Assembly: GCA_913060875.1 (NCBI GenBank)
Contig: CAJXSL010000022.1
Coordinates: 1 to 64,000, forward strand
DNA: 64,000 nucleotides
From: an uncultured Desulfobacteraceae bacterium
Lineage (GTDB): Bacteria; Desulfobacterota; Desulfobacteria; Desulfobacterales; UBA5852
Direction of reading: 5' to 3'
The notes below the pieces were generated by a model that saw nothing but the letters and a program-made list of their open reading frames with translations, did not search any database and was not told the origin of the DNA. The first letter of the stretch is position 1, and each line of letters begins with the position of its first letter. A program made the translations under genes and the position numbers. Shown piece after piece: positions 1-9,707 of this stretch.

Positions 1-287
1 CGCGGACTGTCTGAGCCCGCCGTAGCCCAAGCGTAGGCGGGTGAGTTTCCGCGCGCTCCGGCCGCAGCAACCGGTCGATGCAGCAAGCATCATGCTGTCA
101 GGCAAGGCATCACGTGAAGCGAGGCGCGCAGTCCCGCTGACGGCGGGATGAGCACCCGAGCAAGATTGGCAACGCCGCATGGCGGCATGAGGCGACGCTT
201 CATCGGCCGGTTGGACGACGCGCAGGGTTTAGCGGGGCACGGGCGCCTTCTTTTGGTTACTTTTCTTACGCGGGGAAGAAAAGTAAC
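1..287. repeat. Dispersed repeat, copy A, ending in a perfect inverted repeat
   Basis: Bases 1-72 match 44627-44698 and bases 215-287 match 44698-44768 with few substitutions. Copy A carries about 140 bp in the middle (73-213) that copy B lacks. The right end is a perfect 12-bp inverted repeat, GTTACTTTTCTT at 256-267 and AAGAAAAGTAAC at 276-287, around an 8-base loop. The left edge is cut by the window start. I see no transposase. Frames running through it are not convincing as genes, because the same peptide-like translation recurs in copy B only through the DNA repeat. It may be a non-autonomous element or a transcribed hairpin RNA; the class is not known to me. Confidence 0.75.
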
Positions 288-396
288 ACCCATATAAAGG
301 ATGAAGACGAGGTGGAAGAACATCGCCGATCCAGGCACTATAGGTGGAAATTTAGCTTTAATTTAATAACAGCGTGTTAATGGAACGCCGAACACC

Positions 397-837
397 TTGA
401 AAATTCTCACCACCCCCCATATGGAACGCTGCATCGGGTGCCAGTCCTGTTCGCTGGCCTGCGCGCGTCTCGTGCACCGGAGGCTGTCCTGGCTGACGGC
501 CGGGATCCGGGTCAAATCATCGGGCGGGCTCTCCACCGGTTTTACCGCGCTCACCTGTCTGGCCTGTGATCCGGCGCCCTGTGCCGCCGCCTGCCCCACG
601 GACGCCTTTACCCAGCGGGAAGGCGGCGGTGTCGTCGTCAAGAAAAAATTCTGCATCCATTGCGGCAACTGTGCCGAGGCCTGCCCGGTAGACGCCATTT
701 ACTTGGACAATACCGGCGATCCCTTTGTCTGCATCCACTGCGGTCGTTGCGTCACCTATTGCCCCCACGAATGCCTTGAAATGACCGCAGCCGGTTCCCG
801 CCAACCGAATGATTCCAGCCGGAAGGTGTCGCCATGA
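397..837 (+). CDS. Four-cluster ferredoxin-type partner of aldehyde oxidoreductase
   Basis: A 146-residue cytoplasmic iron-sulfur protein with no signal peptide. It shows a CxxCxxCxxxC motif at residues 12-22, a CxxCxxxxCxxxCP block near 60-73, and two CIHCGxC...CP ferredoxin motifs near 85-96 and 112-123. That is enough for about four [4Fe-4S] clusters, the pattern of electron-transfer subunits paired with tungsten aldehyde oxidoreductases. Its stop overlaps the next gene's start (ATGA), so the two are probably translationally coupled. The frame opens with TTG at 397. An ATG at residue 9 (421) is the alternative start; neither has a strong ribosome site. Inferred role: passing electrons between the oxidoreductase and a soluble or membrane carrier. 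Confidence 0.85.
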   Translation: MKILTTPHMERCIGCQSCSLACARLVHRRLSWLTAGIRVKSSGGLSTGFTALTCLACDPAPCAAACPTDAFTQREGGGVVVKKKFCIHCGNCAEACPVDAIYLDNTGDPFVCIHCGRCVTYCPHECLEMTAAGSRQPNDSSRKVSP

Positions 838-2597
838 TACGTGATGCCTTTCGGGTGCTGAAGATGGACCTGTCCGAGGGCCGCGGCCAGATTCTGATGC
901 TCGACGGGCGCGATGCTTATGCCGGCGGCAGCGGTCTGGCGGCCCTCCTCTTCGAAAATTTTGGCAGGATCGACCAGTCCTGGGACGCCCCGGAGCAGCC
1001 CCTGATTTTTGCCATCGGCCCCCTCACGGGCTACTTCCCCCTCATGAGCAAAACCGTATGCGCCTTTAAATCCCCCTATCATGACCAATACGCGGAAAGC
1101 CATGCCGGCGGGCGATCGGCCCTGGCGTTTCGTTTTGCCGACCTGGATGCCTTGGTGATCACGGGGCAGGCACCCAGACCTTCCTGCCTGGCTGTGGGCA
1201 ACCACCACATCGACCTTCGGGATGTCCATTACCTCTGGGGCCAGGACGTCGATGCCACCGGCAAAATGCTGCGGCGCACCTATCCGGGTTCGGGGCACCG
1301 CAGCATCCTGCGCATCGGGCCGGCCGGCGAAAACCGATCGGCCATGGCCGGCATCAATGTGGACACCTACCGCCACTTCGGACGTTTGGGGGGCGGGGCC
1401 GTGATGGGCGCCAAAAATCTCAAAGGCATCGTGATCGAGGGGGATGCCGCATTTCCTTTGCCGGGGGGCAAAACTTACCGAGGGCTGTATGAAGACATCT
1501 ATGCGCAAATGACCGCCACCGACATGATGAGCAAGTACCACAGCCTGGGGACGGCGGCGAACCTGGAAGCATTGAACGCGTTGCAATCCCTGCCCTGGCG
1601 CAATCTTCAGCAAACCACCGATCCCGCCATCACCGGCGTGACCGGTGAAAGGTTCGCCGATGCCACCCTCCTGCGCAACGCGGCCTGCGCCGGTTGCCCG
1701 GTGGGCTGCATCCATGTGGGCTTTGTGCGCGAAAAGTTCATGGCCGCCAATCAATACCTCTACCGGCAGGTGGCCTACGACTATGAGCCCATCTTTGCCA
1801 CGGGCACCATGCTGGGGGTGACGGACACCTTTGCCGTATTGGGCATCATGGATGCGGTGGAAAAAATGGGACTGGACGTCATGTCGGCCGGGGTGGCCCT
1901 GGCCTGGGCAACGGAAGCAACGGAAAAGGGTTTGATATCGGAGAAAGAAACTCTCCTACCGCTGGCGTTCGGGGAAGCACCGGCCTTCAAGGAAGCCGTG
2001 GGCCACCTTGCCAGGGGAGCCAACAATTTTTATCGTCTCCTTGGTCAAGGCACTCTAAAAGCCGCCAAAGTATACGGTGGAAATGATTTTGCCTGTGTGC
2101 TGGGTCAGGAAATGGCCGGCTACGCGACCGGAGAAGTTTTCTATACCGCCCAGTCACTGGGATTTCGCCACTCCCACCTGGACACCGGCAGCTATTCCTA
2201 CGACCAGAAGCATGACGAAAAAGACGTCGGCAAGGTGATCGACTTCCTGGTTGCCGACGAGCGGGAGAGGGTTCTGCTGACCGCCATGGTGTCCTGCCTG
2301 TTTGCCCGCGGGGTCTACAAATACGACCGGCTTGCCGAATGCTTAGCCTCCCTGGGGTATGGGACACTGGCCGACAATATGGCAGCCATTGCCGGCACCA
2401 TCCAGCAGAAGCGATGGCAGCTCCGCCTGGCCACGGGTTTTCGTCCCGACGCAGTCCGTATCCCCAGGCGCTTCACGGAGGTAACGACCTGGAAGGGCCA
2501 AACCGATTCGCGCTACCTGGATCGGCTGTTGTCGGCCTATGGTGCGGCCATTGCAGCCATCGCCCGTCCGGAATCGTCTTCAGAAATAAGGCCCTAA
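834..2597 (+). CDS. aor: Tungsten-dependent aldehyde:ferredoxin oxidoreductase
   Basis: 587 residues, close to the usual 600 of the AOR family. It oxidises aldehydes to carboxylates, or reduces acids in reverse, using a tungsten bis-pterin and one [4Fe-4S] cluster. Cluster ligands are visible as C285-x2-C288-x3-C292 and a distal C488, the spacing known for this family. The pterin-binding segment GPAGENRSAMAG lies near residue 161, followed by an AOR-typical glycine-rich stretch (FGRLGGGAVMGAKNLKG). It is cytoplasmic. The start overlaps the ferredoxin stop by 4 nt, so the two form a small operon that ends at the hairpin near 2742. The aldehyde substrate cannot be told from sequence alone. Confidence 0.93.
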   Translation: MIRDAFRVLKMDLSEGRGQILMLDGRDAYAGGSGLAALLFENFGRIDQSWDAPEQPLIFAIGPLTGYFPLMSKTVCAFKSPYHDQYAESHAGGRSALAFRFADLDALVITGQAPRPSCLAVGNHHIDLRDVHYLWGQDVDATGKMLRRTYPGSGHRSILRIGPAGENRSAMAGINVDTYRHFGRLGGGAVMGAKNLKGIVIEGDAAFPLPGGKTYRGLYEDIYAQMTATDMMSKYHSLGTAANLEALNALQSLPWRNLQQTTDPAITGVTGERFADATLLRNAACAGCPVGCIHVGFVREKFMAANQYLYRQVAYDYEPIFATGTMLGVTDTFAVLGIMDAVEKMGLDVMSAGVALAWATEATEKGLISEKETLLPLAFGEAPAFKEAVGHLARGANNFYRLLGQGTLKAAKVYGGNDFACVLGQEMAGYATGEVFYTAQSLGFRHSHLDTGSYSYDQKHDEKDVGKVIDFLVADERERVLLTAMVSCLFARGVYKYDRLAECLASLGYGTLADNMAAIAGTIQQKRWQLRLATGFRPDAVRIPRRFTEVTTWKGQTDSRYLDRLLSAYGAAIAAIARPESSSEIRP

Positions 2598-2741
2598 GGT
2601 CTCACAAATCATCGGGGGAAAATGAGATACCTCCAGCGTCGTGGTCGGAGGCCTCAGGTCGCCTTCTCTAAGGGGGCTTAGATCAAAACGAATTAGAAGA
2701 TACCATCATCCTCGGCCGCGGTCTGCAATCCGCAAAAGCAC

Positions 2742-2775
2742 AAAGGGCGGGATCCGCCGGGATCCCGCCCTTTTT
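2742..2775 (+). terminator. Rho-independent terminator between convergent genes
   Basis: A 14-bp perfect stem (2742-2755 pairing with 2760-2773), core GGGCGGGATCC, with a GCCG loop and a T-run at 2771-2775. It sits 145 nt after the oxidoreductase stop and 66 nt before the stop of the convergent LysE-type gene. The T-run favours plus-strand termination; the minus direction has only three T. Confidence 0.85.
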
Positions 2776-2840
2776 ACCTGTTTTCCAATCGGTTTAATGA
2801 CCTTGTCGGCGGCCGGAGGATCGGATGGCCTCACCGTCGC

Positions 2841-3473
2841 CTAACGATACAGCGCCAGTTTGACCCCAAAAACCATCATGATCGATCCGGTTACCCCGTC
2901 AAGACTGCGCTTGATTTTCGGATTGCTCATCCATTGCTTGGCCCGGTGAACAATGGACGCCAGCAGGCACTGCCAGATCATGGCGATGGTGAAATGCACA
3001 CCGGCCAGAAACAGGGACTGATGGAGGGCGGATCGGTTCGGGTCGATGAACTGGGGCAAAAAGGCCATATAGAACACTACCGCTTTGGGGTTTAATACAT
3101 TCGAGAGAAAACCCTCCAGAAGGGATCGACGGGCACTGAAATGACGTCCTCCCTTGGCCTGTGATCCGAGCTTCAGGGGTTCTCCGTTGCGGGCGGCGCT
3201 GCGCAGACTCACGATGCCCAGCCAGATCAGGTACCCGGCGCCGGCCAGTTTGAGGGCCTTGAAAGCCCAGGCCGACTGCAGCAGAATCACCGATATTCCC
3301 ACCGCCGAAACCACGGCATGCACGAACAGACCGGAGCAGATGCCCAGGCTGCTCAGGGCGCCATCCCACCAGCCGCCCCGGGTGGTATTGCGTATGATCA
3401 GCACCGTGTCCACCCCCGGCGTCAGGGTAAGCAGGGTGATGGGGATCAGAAAAGTCCAAAAAAGGGGATCCAT
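2841..3473 (-). CDS. LysE/RhtB-family amino-acid exporter
   Basis: A 210-residue inner-membrane protein with about six hydrophobic segments. The N-terminus is typical of RhtB/LysE transporters: a first helix, then a TPGVDTVLIIRN loop (family pattern TPGP...), then the G-rich second helix. NPKAVVFYMAFLPQF near residue 130 is the conserved NPK motif of the family. Known members export amino acids or their analogues by proton antiport; the substrate here is unknown. It stands alone and converges on the oxidoreductase operon. About 290 nt separate its start from the likely start of the HD-GYP gene on the other strand. Confidence 0.88.
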   Translation of the reverse strand: MDPLFWTFLIPITLLTLTPGVDTVLIIRNTTRGGWWDGALSSLGICSGLFVHAVVSAVGISVILLQSAWAFKALKLAGAGYLIWLGIVSLRSAARNGEPLKLGSQAKGGRHFSARRSLLEGFLSNVLNPKAVVFYMAFLPQFIDPNRSALHQSLFLAGVHFTIAMIWQCLLASIVHRAKQWMSNPKIKRSLDGVTGSIMMVFGVKLALYR

Positions 3474-3669
3474 ATTTATCGTATCTCCCGTGTCATTGCG
3501 CCGCGCGCCCGCATGGCGTGCGCGCCTTCAACCAGGCAGGGTAACACCCCTATCAGGGACTTAAAACGGATGCAATGTATTTCCATCATGACGGGTGGTG
3601 ATTGCCAAAGCCCCCCCCACGTCATTGTCGCCTATTGGCGAAATCCCTATTGCGCATTGTCGCCCAAAG

Positions 3670-3698
3670 TGGCAAAACAAGGGACACCATGATATAGT
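3670..3698 (+). promoter_or_regulatory. Weak sigma70-like promoter candidate for the PAS/HD-GYP gene
   Basis: TATAGT at 3693-3698 resembles a -10 box, with TGGCAA (3 of 6 matches to the -35 consensus) 17 nt upstream. It lies inside the 5' extension of the long reading frame, which supports the downstream ATG at 3766 as the true start. Confidence 0.3.
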
Positions 3699-3765
3699 AT
3701 ACAGAGATTACCTTCTGAAAAGCGGCGACCGACCGCTAATCATCTGTGCAAGGACGCGACCATCC

Positions 3766-5028
3766 ATGGGAGACCCCAACAAAGGGCTTTACTACGTTCC
3801 GCGGAACTACAGCGGACGCATCCTGAACGGCTACTACAGTGTGGAACTCAAGCGGCGCCTGGTGGATGCCATCAACAGCTACCAGACGTTTGAAGAAACC
3901 GGCATCGCCGGCATTTTTTATATCGCGGCCTGGCAAAGCCAGGAAAGGGAAATCTGGTACGAGTATGCCAGCCAGTCCTTTCTGGAGCTTCTGGACTGCC
4001 GTCCCTCCGAGATAGCAGACGTTTTTCGGCAAGGCGTCATCGACCGTCGCGTATACAAAACCCTCGAAGCGGATCCGGGCATCTACAAACAGGTCCAGGA
4101 CCGGTCCGAATTGGAAGAAGTGCGCGAAGCCTTACGCGAGGAAAGCAAAAAAGAGGGCACCATCGAGGCGGTCTACAAAATCGCCACCCGGGGGGGCCGG
4201 GTGGTCTGGGTCAAGGATCAGGCCAACATCGAATTTCATTTCCGGGACCGGATCAGCCTATCCCTGGGCATGCTCACCGTGGTTTCCAAAGAGATGGAAG
4301 CCGAGGACGAACTCAAGCGGCACCACGATCATCTGGAATCCATGGTCCTCAAGCGCACGTCCGAGCTGACGCTTCTCAACAAACAGCTCAAACAGGAAAT
4401 CGTGGAGCGCAAACTGGCCGAGTTCAAACTCAAGCAGAGCTACAACCAGTTGGAAAACAACCTGGATGAAATGGTTCGGGCCATGTCCCTGACCGTGGAG
4501 GAACGCGACCCCTATACCGCCGGGCACCAGCGCCGGGCAACGGAACTGGCGGTCGCCCTGGCCCGGGAGATGGGGCTTTCCGACCACCAGTGCAAGGGCC
4601 TGCGCATGGCCGGTCTGATCCACGATATGGGCAAGATCGCCATCCCGGCCGAAATCCTGAGCAAACCCGGCGGTCTCAACAACGTGGAATTCCAGTTGAT
4701 CAAACGCCATCCCCAGGTGGGCTTTGACATCCTGAAGCAGTTTGATTTTCCCTGGGCGGTGGACCAGATCGTGCTGCAGCACCATGAAAGGCTCAACGGT
4801 TCCGGCTACCCCCACGGGCTGGCGGGTGAAAACATCCTTCTGGAAGCCCGCATCCTGTGCATCGCCGACGTGGTGGAAACCATCGAGTCCCATCGCCCGT
4901 ATCGCCCCGGCTTGGGGATCGACGAGGCCCTGCATGAAATCAGCCGCAACCGGGGTAAACTCTACGACCCCAATGGGGTCGATGCCTGCCTGCATCTCTT
5001 CAAAGCCAAAAACTTCCAGTATTCATAG
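3766..5028 (+). CDS. PAS and HD-GYP domain protein, probable cyclic-di-GMP phosphodiesterase
   Basis: 420 residues from the ATG at 3766. The frame is open back to GTG at 3595, but those 57 residues look non-coding. Residues about 30-170 form a PAS-like sensor domain. A charged coiled coil follows (about 175-235), then an HD-GYP domain with H286-D287 (LIHDMGK), HHERLNGSGYP near 337-349 and a later IADVVE segment. HD-GYP proteins hydrolyse cyclic-di-GMP with a di-iron or di-manganese site, and the residues needed appear intact. No membrane segment is seen, so it is likely cytosolic. There is no adjacent receiver domain; the signal is probably bound by the PAS domain. Confidence 0.88.
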   Translation: MGDPNKGLYYVPRNYSGRILNGYYSVELKRRLVDAINSYQTFEETGIAGIFYIAAWQSQEREIWYEYASQSFLELLDCRPSEIADVFRQGVIDRRVYKTLEADPGIYKQVQDRSELEEVREALREESKKEGTIEAVYKIATRGGRVVWVKDQANIEFHFRDRISLSLGMLTVVSKEMEAEDELKRHHDHLESMVLKRTSELTLLNKQLKQEIVERKLAEFKLKQSYNQLENNLDEMVRAMSLTVEERDPYTAGHQRRATELAVALAREMGLSDHQCKGLRMAGLIHDMGKIAIPAEILSKPGGLNNVEFQLIKRHPQVGFDILKQFDFPWAVDQIVLQHHERLNGSGYPHGLAGENILLEARILCIADVVETIESHRPYRPGLGIDEALHEISRNRGKLYDPNGVDACLHLFKAKNFQYS

Positions 5029-5104
5029 CAACGCAAGGCCCTACCGGAATAAGGACCTGTCTTGGCCAGTCCACTTTAAGAAGGGATGAAAACGGGTTTT
5101 GCGG

Positions 5105-6553
5105 TTAAGGTGTCTCCTGAGCCGCTTCCTGCTCGTCAATCATTTCTTCCCGGGTCATCCAACCGCCGCCCAGGGCCTTGTAGAGCCGCACGTAGGATGT
5201 GAAAAGCTGCTGCCGAAGTTCGGAACTGGCCAGTTCCACATCGAACAGGGTGCGTTCGGTATCCAGCACTTCCAGATAGCTGGTGACGCCTTTGTCATAG
5301 CGTTCCTTGGACAGGAAATTGGCGTTGGCCGCCGCTTTGAGCCGCCGCTGGATGGCCGCTGTCTGCCGATTGAGGGTCGCGATTTCCACCAGGGCGTCAT
5401 CCACTTCCCGGAAGGCCGTCAGGACGGTTTTTTCATATTGGTACAAGGCCTGCCTGGTGCGCTCTTTCTCGATTTCCACACGCCGCTGATTTTTGCCGAA
5501 ATCATAGATGGGCCCCAGCAGGCTGCCGCCCACGGACCAGACGTCACCATCGGATTCGATATTGGAAATTTCGCTGGTGGCAACCCCCAGAAGGCCGGTC
5601 AGGTTGATGGCCGGCAGCCGCAATGCTTCGGCAACACCGATCTGGGCCGTTTGGGACTGGAGGGTATACATGGCCTCGGCCACATCCGGACGCCTTGCCA
5701 GGACATCCGAAGGGATGCCGGCCGGGATCTCCGGCGGCAGGACCTGCAGGTTAAGTTCGGCCCCCTGCGGTATCGCGCCGGGGTTACGGCCCAGCAACAC
5801 GCTCAGGGCATTTTCCGTTTGGGCGATCTGCCGCTCAAACAGCGGAATGGCTTCCGCGGCAATTTCCTTCTGGATCTGGGACTGGTTGAGGTCGATTTCC
5901 GGAACGGTCCCCTTTTCGAACCGCAGGGCGACGATCCGCAGGCTTTCCAGTCGCGACTGGAGTGTGGCCTTGGAAATGGCCAGTCGCTGGTGGAAATCCA
6001 GGAGCTGATAGTAGGTGCTGGCCACCTCGGACACCAGGGCCAGTTGAACGGTGCGAAGTCCATATTCGGAAGCCAGCAGATCCGCCTGGGCCGATTCGGT
6101 GGCCCGCCGGAACTTGCCCCAGAAATCGATCTCCCAGCTCAACGCCGGGCCAATGTAGGCGTAATAGTTGGTGGTTTCGGAGCGGGCCCCGCCCTGGAAC
6201 GTGCCCCGGTTGGCCCCGCCCTGGAGATCCAGCTGCGGGAACTGATCGGCGCGCGTAAACCCCAGGGAAGCACGGGCCTCCGCCATTCGGCTTACGGCGA
6301 TACGGACGTCCTGGTTGTTTTCCAAGGCGGTTGTAACCAGGTCATAGAGTACCGGGTCATTGAAGATCTCCCACCATTGGAGGTCGTCTGCGGACGTGGC
6401 CGGCATGGCATCCGTCCGGTAATTTTCCGGGGCGGTCATGTCCGGCGGTACGAAATCGGGCCCGAGGGTACAGCCCCCGACAGCCGTCAGCATCAGGAGA
6501 ACCGTTAAGACAATCCCGGCAGAACACATCTTATTTTTTTGATCGCTTGGCAT
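5105..6553 (-). CDS. Outer-membrane efflux lipoprotein, TolC/OprM (NodT) family
   Basis: About 482 residues from the ATG at 6553, 7 nt after the stop of the RND pump gene. The frame can be extended to 6625, overlapping the pump. The N-terminus has a hydrophobic segment ending in a lipobox, LTAVGGC, followed by TLGPDFVPP, the hallmark of NodT-type outer-membrane factors. Two outer-membrane efflux repeats follow, rich in long helices (for example RPDVAEAMYTLQSQTAQIGVAEA). It forms the outer-membrane channel of the tripartite efflux system. It is the last gene of a three-gene operon. Confidence 0.93.
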   Translation of the reverse strand: MPSDQKNKMCSAGIVLTVLLMLTAVGGCTLGPDFVPPDMTAPENYRTDAMPATSADDLQWWEIFNDPVLYDLVTTALENNQDVRIAVSRMAEARASLGFTRADQFPQLDLQGGANRGTFQGGARSETTNYYAYIGPALSWEIDFWGKFRRATESAQADLLASEYGLRTVQLALVSEVASTYYQLLDFHQRLAISKATLQSRLESLRIVALRFEKGTVPEIDLNQSQIQKEIAAEAIPLFERQIAQTENALSVLLGRNPGAIPQGAELNLQVLPPEIPAGIPSDVLARRPDVAEAMYTLQSQTAQIGVAEALRLPAINLTGLLGVATSEISNIESDGDVWSVGGSLLGPIYDFGKNQRRVEIEKERTRQALYQYEKTVLTAFREVDDALVEIATLNRQTAAIQRRLKAAANANFLSKERYDKGVTSYLEVLDTERTLFDVELASSELRQQLFTSYVRLYKALGGGWMTREEMIDEQEAAQETP

Positions 6554-6560
6554 AAGACTT

Positions 6561-9500
6561 TCAGGCCTGCTTGGTTTCAAGAGCACGTTTTTTTTCATAG
6601 CGGGCAATTTTTCCGATGAAGACAAAAAGCATCGGATAGAGGAAAACCCCCAGGAAGGTGGCCAGGGTCATGCCCCCCAAGAGCGCCATGCCCATCACTT
6701 TGCGGGCTTCCGCCCCGGCACCGGTGGCCACCACGAGGGGGAAAATCCCCAGGATGAAAGAAAACGCCGTCATCAGGATGGGTCGGAAACGCAGCCGGGC
6801 CGATTCCATGGCAGCATCGAAAAGGCTTAATCCTTCATTGAACTTGATGTTGGCAAACTCGATGATGAGGATGGCGTTCTTGGCGGCCATACCGATTAGC
6901 ATGACCAGTGAAATCTGGGCAAAGATATTGTTTTCGTAGCTCAAGTCCAGCTGGCGGGCCACCAGGACCGTGGCCAAGGCACCAAAAATGGCAAAGGGTG
7001 TGCCCAGCAAAATACTCCAGGGCAGGGACCAGCTTTCATACTGGGCCGCTAAAATCAGGAAGACAAACAGAAGGGAGAACACAAACACGATGGCGCCGGA
7101 CCCGGCGGCTTTCTTTTCTTGGTAAGACATGTTGGCCCAGGCATAGCCCATATCCTGGGGAAGCGCCTGTTCCGCCACTTCTTCCAGGGCGTCCAGAGCC
7201 TGGGCCGAGGTGTAGCCCGGAGCCGGTCCGCCGGTGAGTTCCACCGAACGGTAGAGGTTGAAGCGGTTGGTGTAATCCGGCCCGGCCGTATCCTGGACTT
7301 CCACAAAGGCCGACAGGGGCACGCGCTGACCTTCACGGTTCTTCACGAAAAAAAGATTGATCTGGTCTTTGTTCTGGCGGTATTCGTTCTCGGCCTGGAT
7401 GTAGGCTTTGTACAAGCGGCCGAAGCGGTTGAAATCGTTGACGTAGGAGCCGCCCAGGAAAGCCCCGATGGTGGTGTACATATCCTGCAACGAGACCCCG
7501 GCCTTCAGGGCCTTGTCACGGTTGATCGTAAGGGAGCGTTGGGGCACGCTGGGCCGATAGGTGGTAAAAATGGCACCGATTTCGGGGCGCTGGCTGGCGG
7601 CCTGAATGAATTTCACGGCCTGTTCCCCCAGATAGGCCGGGGTATTGCCGGCCCGGTCCTGCAGCATCATGGAAAACCCGGATCCGCTGCCGAGCCCCGG
7701 GATGGCCGGAGGACCGAAGGCAAATACCTGGGCCGCCCGGATTTGCGCCCGGAAATCCATATTCAGCCGCTGCACGACATCCAGGGCGGTCTGCTCCCGT
7801 TTATCCCAATCCACCAGAGACATGAAGATGAAGGCCGAGTTGGGTGCCATGCTCCCGGACAGGAGGCTATAGCCCGTGGCCGTGGTAACAAACTCCACCT
7901 CTTCGTACGTCGATGCGATTTGCTCCACTTGCTTGGCGACCACATCGGAACGCTGCAGGGAGGCGGCATCCGGCAGCAGGATATTAACAAAGAGATAGCC
8001 CATATCTTCTTCCGGGATGAATCCTCCCGGCAAAAATTTGCCCACCACACCGGTGCCGCCGCAGATGACCGCAATAAGAATGACTCCGAGAACGATCTTG
8101 CGAGCCACCACGTGGGTGAAACGGCTATAGCCCACCGTGGACCAATCGAAAACCTTGTTGAAAAGTTTAAAAAAAAGCCCCAAGGGACCGCGGTAGGGTT
8201 TGGGCTTCTTGAGCAGCAGGGAGCACAGCGCCGGACTGAGGGTCAGGGCATTGATCGATGAAAAAGCCACCGACACGGCAATGGTAATGGCAAACTGCTG
8301 ATAGAGCCGCCCGGTGATGCCGCCCATGGCCGCCACCGGGACAAACACCGCAATGAGCACCAGGGTGGTGGCGATGACCGGTGCGGTCACCTCGCTCATG
8401 GCGTGAATCGTGGCCTCTTTGGCATTCATCCCCTTTTCGATGTTCACCTGGACAGCCTCCACCACCACGATGGCGTCATCCACGACGATACCGATAGCCA
8501 GCACAAGTCCCAGCAGTGACAAAACATTCACCGTGAAACCCAGCAGGGGAAAGGCCATGAAGGCCCCCAGCAAGGATACCGGGATGGCCATGGTGGGAAT
8601 CAGGGTGGCCCGCCAGTCCTGGATAAAGACGAACACCACCAGGATCACTAGGGCCAGGGCAATGAACAGGGTCACGACGATCTCATCGATACCGGCTGTA
8701 ATGGGCTTGGTGGCGTCCAGGGAAATGTCGTATTGAATGCCCTGGGGAAAACGGCCGGCCAGTTCTGCCATGGTGGCTTTGACGCTTTCCGCCAGGGCCA
8801 CGGCATTGGAACCCGGCGCCTGATAAAGGGCGATGGCCGCACAGGCTTCGCCGTTGAGACGGGTGAACGCGTTGTAGGTCTCCACCCCCATCTCCACCCG
8901 GGCGATATGTTTGATCTTTACCTGGGCGCCGCTTTCTTCCGTGCGCACCACGATCTCGCCGAACTCTTTTTCCGACTGCAAGCGGTCCGGCAGACGCACC
9001 GTATAAGTGAACTCGGTGCCCGGTGGGGCCGGTTCGGCACCGAATTTCCCACCGGGAACGATCACATTCTGGGCCCGAATGGCATCTACGATTTCGGGGA
9101 CCGTGATACCGAGGTGCGCCAGCCGGTCGGGCCTGATCCAGATACGCATGGAATAGTCGCTGGCCCCCAGAACCGTCACCTCTCCAATGCCGGCGATACG
9201 GGCCAACACGTCCTTGATGTTGATCAGGGCGTAGTTTCCCAGAAAATCCTGGTCATAGCGGCCCCCTTCGGACGTCAGGGTGACCAGCATCAGGATGTTG
9301 GGGAGCGACTTTTTGGTGGAAACGCCCAGGCGTTTGACCTCCTCGGGCAGCTTGGCCGTGGCCGCCGCCACCCTGTTCTGGGTGAATACCGTGTTCATGT
9401 CCGGGTCGGTGCCAACTTCGAAAGAAACCTGAATGACCATGGTGCCGTCATTGGCGTTGGTGGACTTCATGTAGATCATGTTGTCCACCCCGTTGATCTC

Positions 9501-9701
9501 CTGCTCCAGGGGCGTGGCCACGGACTGCTCGACATTGATGGCATTGGCGCCGGTGTAGTTGGCGCTGACCTTGACGATGGACGGCGTGATGTCGGGATAT
9601 TGCTCGATGGGTAGATTGAGCAGCGACAGCGATCCCACGATCACCGTGACGATTGCGATGACAATAGCCACAATGGGCCGTCTGACGAAGAAGTTTCCCA
9701 T
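6561..9701 (-). CDS. RND multidrug efflux permease, HAE1 (AcrB/MexF) family
   Basis: 1046 residues, the full length for AcrB-like pumps. The N-terminus MGNFFVRRPIVAIVIAI is the characteristic first helix. The proton-relay pair occurs in GIVVDDAIVVVEA in the middle of the N-terminal transmembrane block, and large periplasmic porter loops follow helices 1 and 7. It is an inner-membrane proton-driven transporter for hydrophobic drugs or solvents. Its start is 6 nt after the fusion-protein stop, and its own stop is 7 nt before the outer-membrane factor, so all three parts are co-transcribed. Substrate range cannot be read from the sequence. Confidence 0.96.
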   Translation of the reverse strand: MGNFFVRRPIVAIVIAIVTVIVGSLSLLNLPIEQYPDITPSIVKVSANYTGANAINVEQSVATPLEQEINGVDNMIYMKSTNANDGTMVIQVSFEVGTDPDMNTVFTQNRVAAATAKLPEEVKRLGVSTKKSLPNILMLVTLTSEGGRYDQDFLGNYALINIKDVLARIAGIGEVTVLGASDYSMRIWIRPDRLAHLGITVPEIVDAIRAQNVIVPGGKFGAEPAPPGTEFTYTVRLPDRLQSEKEFGEIVVRTEESGAQVKIKHIARVEMGVETYNAFTRLNGEACAAIALYQAPGSNAVALAESVKATMAELAGRFPQGIQYDISLDATKPITAGIDEIVVTLFIALALVILVVFVFIQDWRATLIPTMAIPVSLLGAFMAFPLLGFTVNVLSLLGLVLAIGIVVDDAIVVVEAVQVNIEKGMNAKEATIHAMSEVTAPVIATTLVLIAVFVPVAAMGGITGRLYQQFAITIAVSVAFSSINALTLSPALCSLLLKKPKPYRGPLGLFFKLFNKVFDWSTVGYSRFTHVVARKIVLGVILIAVICGGTGVVGKFLPGGFIPEEDMGYLFVNILLPDAASLQRSDVVAKQVEQIASTYEEVEFVTTATGYSLLSGSMAPNSAFIFMSLVDWDKREQTALDVVQRLNMDFRAQIRAAQVFAFGPPAIPGLGSGSGFSMMLQDRAGNTPAYLGEQAVKFIQAASQRPEIGAIFTTYRPSVPQRSLTINRDKALKAGVSLQDMYTTIGAFLGGSYVNDFNRFGRLYKAYIQAENEYRQNKDQINLFFVKNREGQRVPLSAFVEVQDTAGPDYTNRFNLYRSVELTGGPAPGYTSAQALDALEEVAEQALPQDMGYAWANMSYQEKKAAGSGAIVFVFSLLFVFLILAAQYESWSLPWSILLGTPFAIFGALATVLVARQLDLSYENNIFAQISLVMLIGMAAKNAILIIEFANIKFNEGLSLFDAAMESARLRFRPILMTAFSFILGIFPLVVATGAGAEARKVMGMALLGGMTLATFLGVFLYPMLFVFIGKIARYEKKRALETKQA

Positions 9702-9707
9702 ACCGGA

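Noticed and set aside
90..338. 82-codon minus-strand frame at the window start
   Set aside because: It lies in the dispersed repeat, and the matching translation at 44619-44864 is explained by DNA similarity, not by a conserved protein.
756..1754. 332-codon open frame antisense to the aldehyde oxidoreductase gene
   Set aside because: Shadow of a high-GC gene; low-complexity translation rich in H, G and Q, no domain, no ribosome site, and the sense gene has clear catalytic residues.
5099..6508. 469-codon open frame antisense to the outer-membrane efflux gene
   Set aside because: Shadow frame; the opposite strand encodes a full TolC-family lipoprotein.
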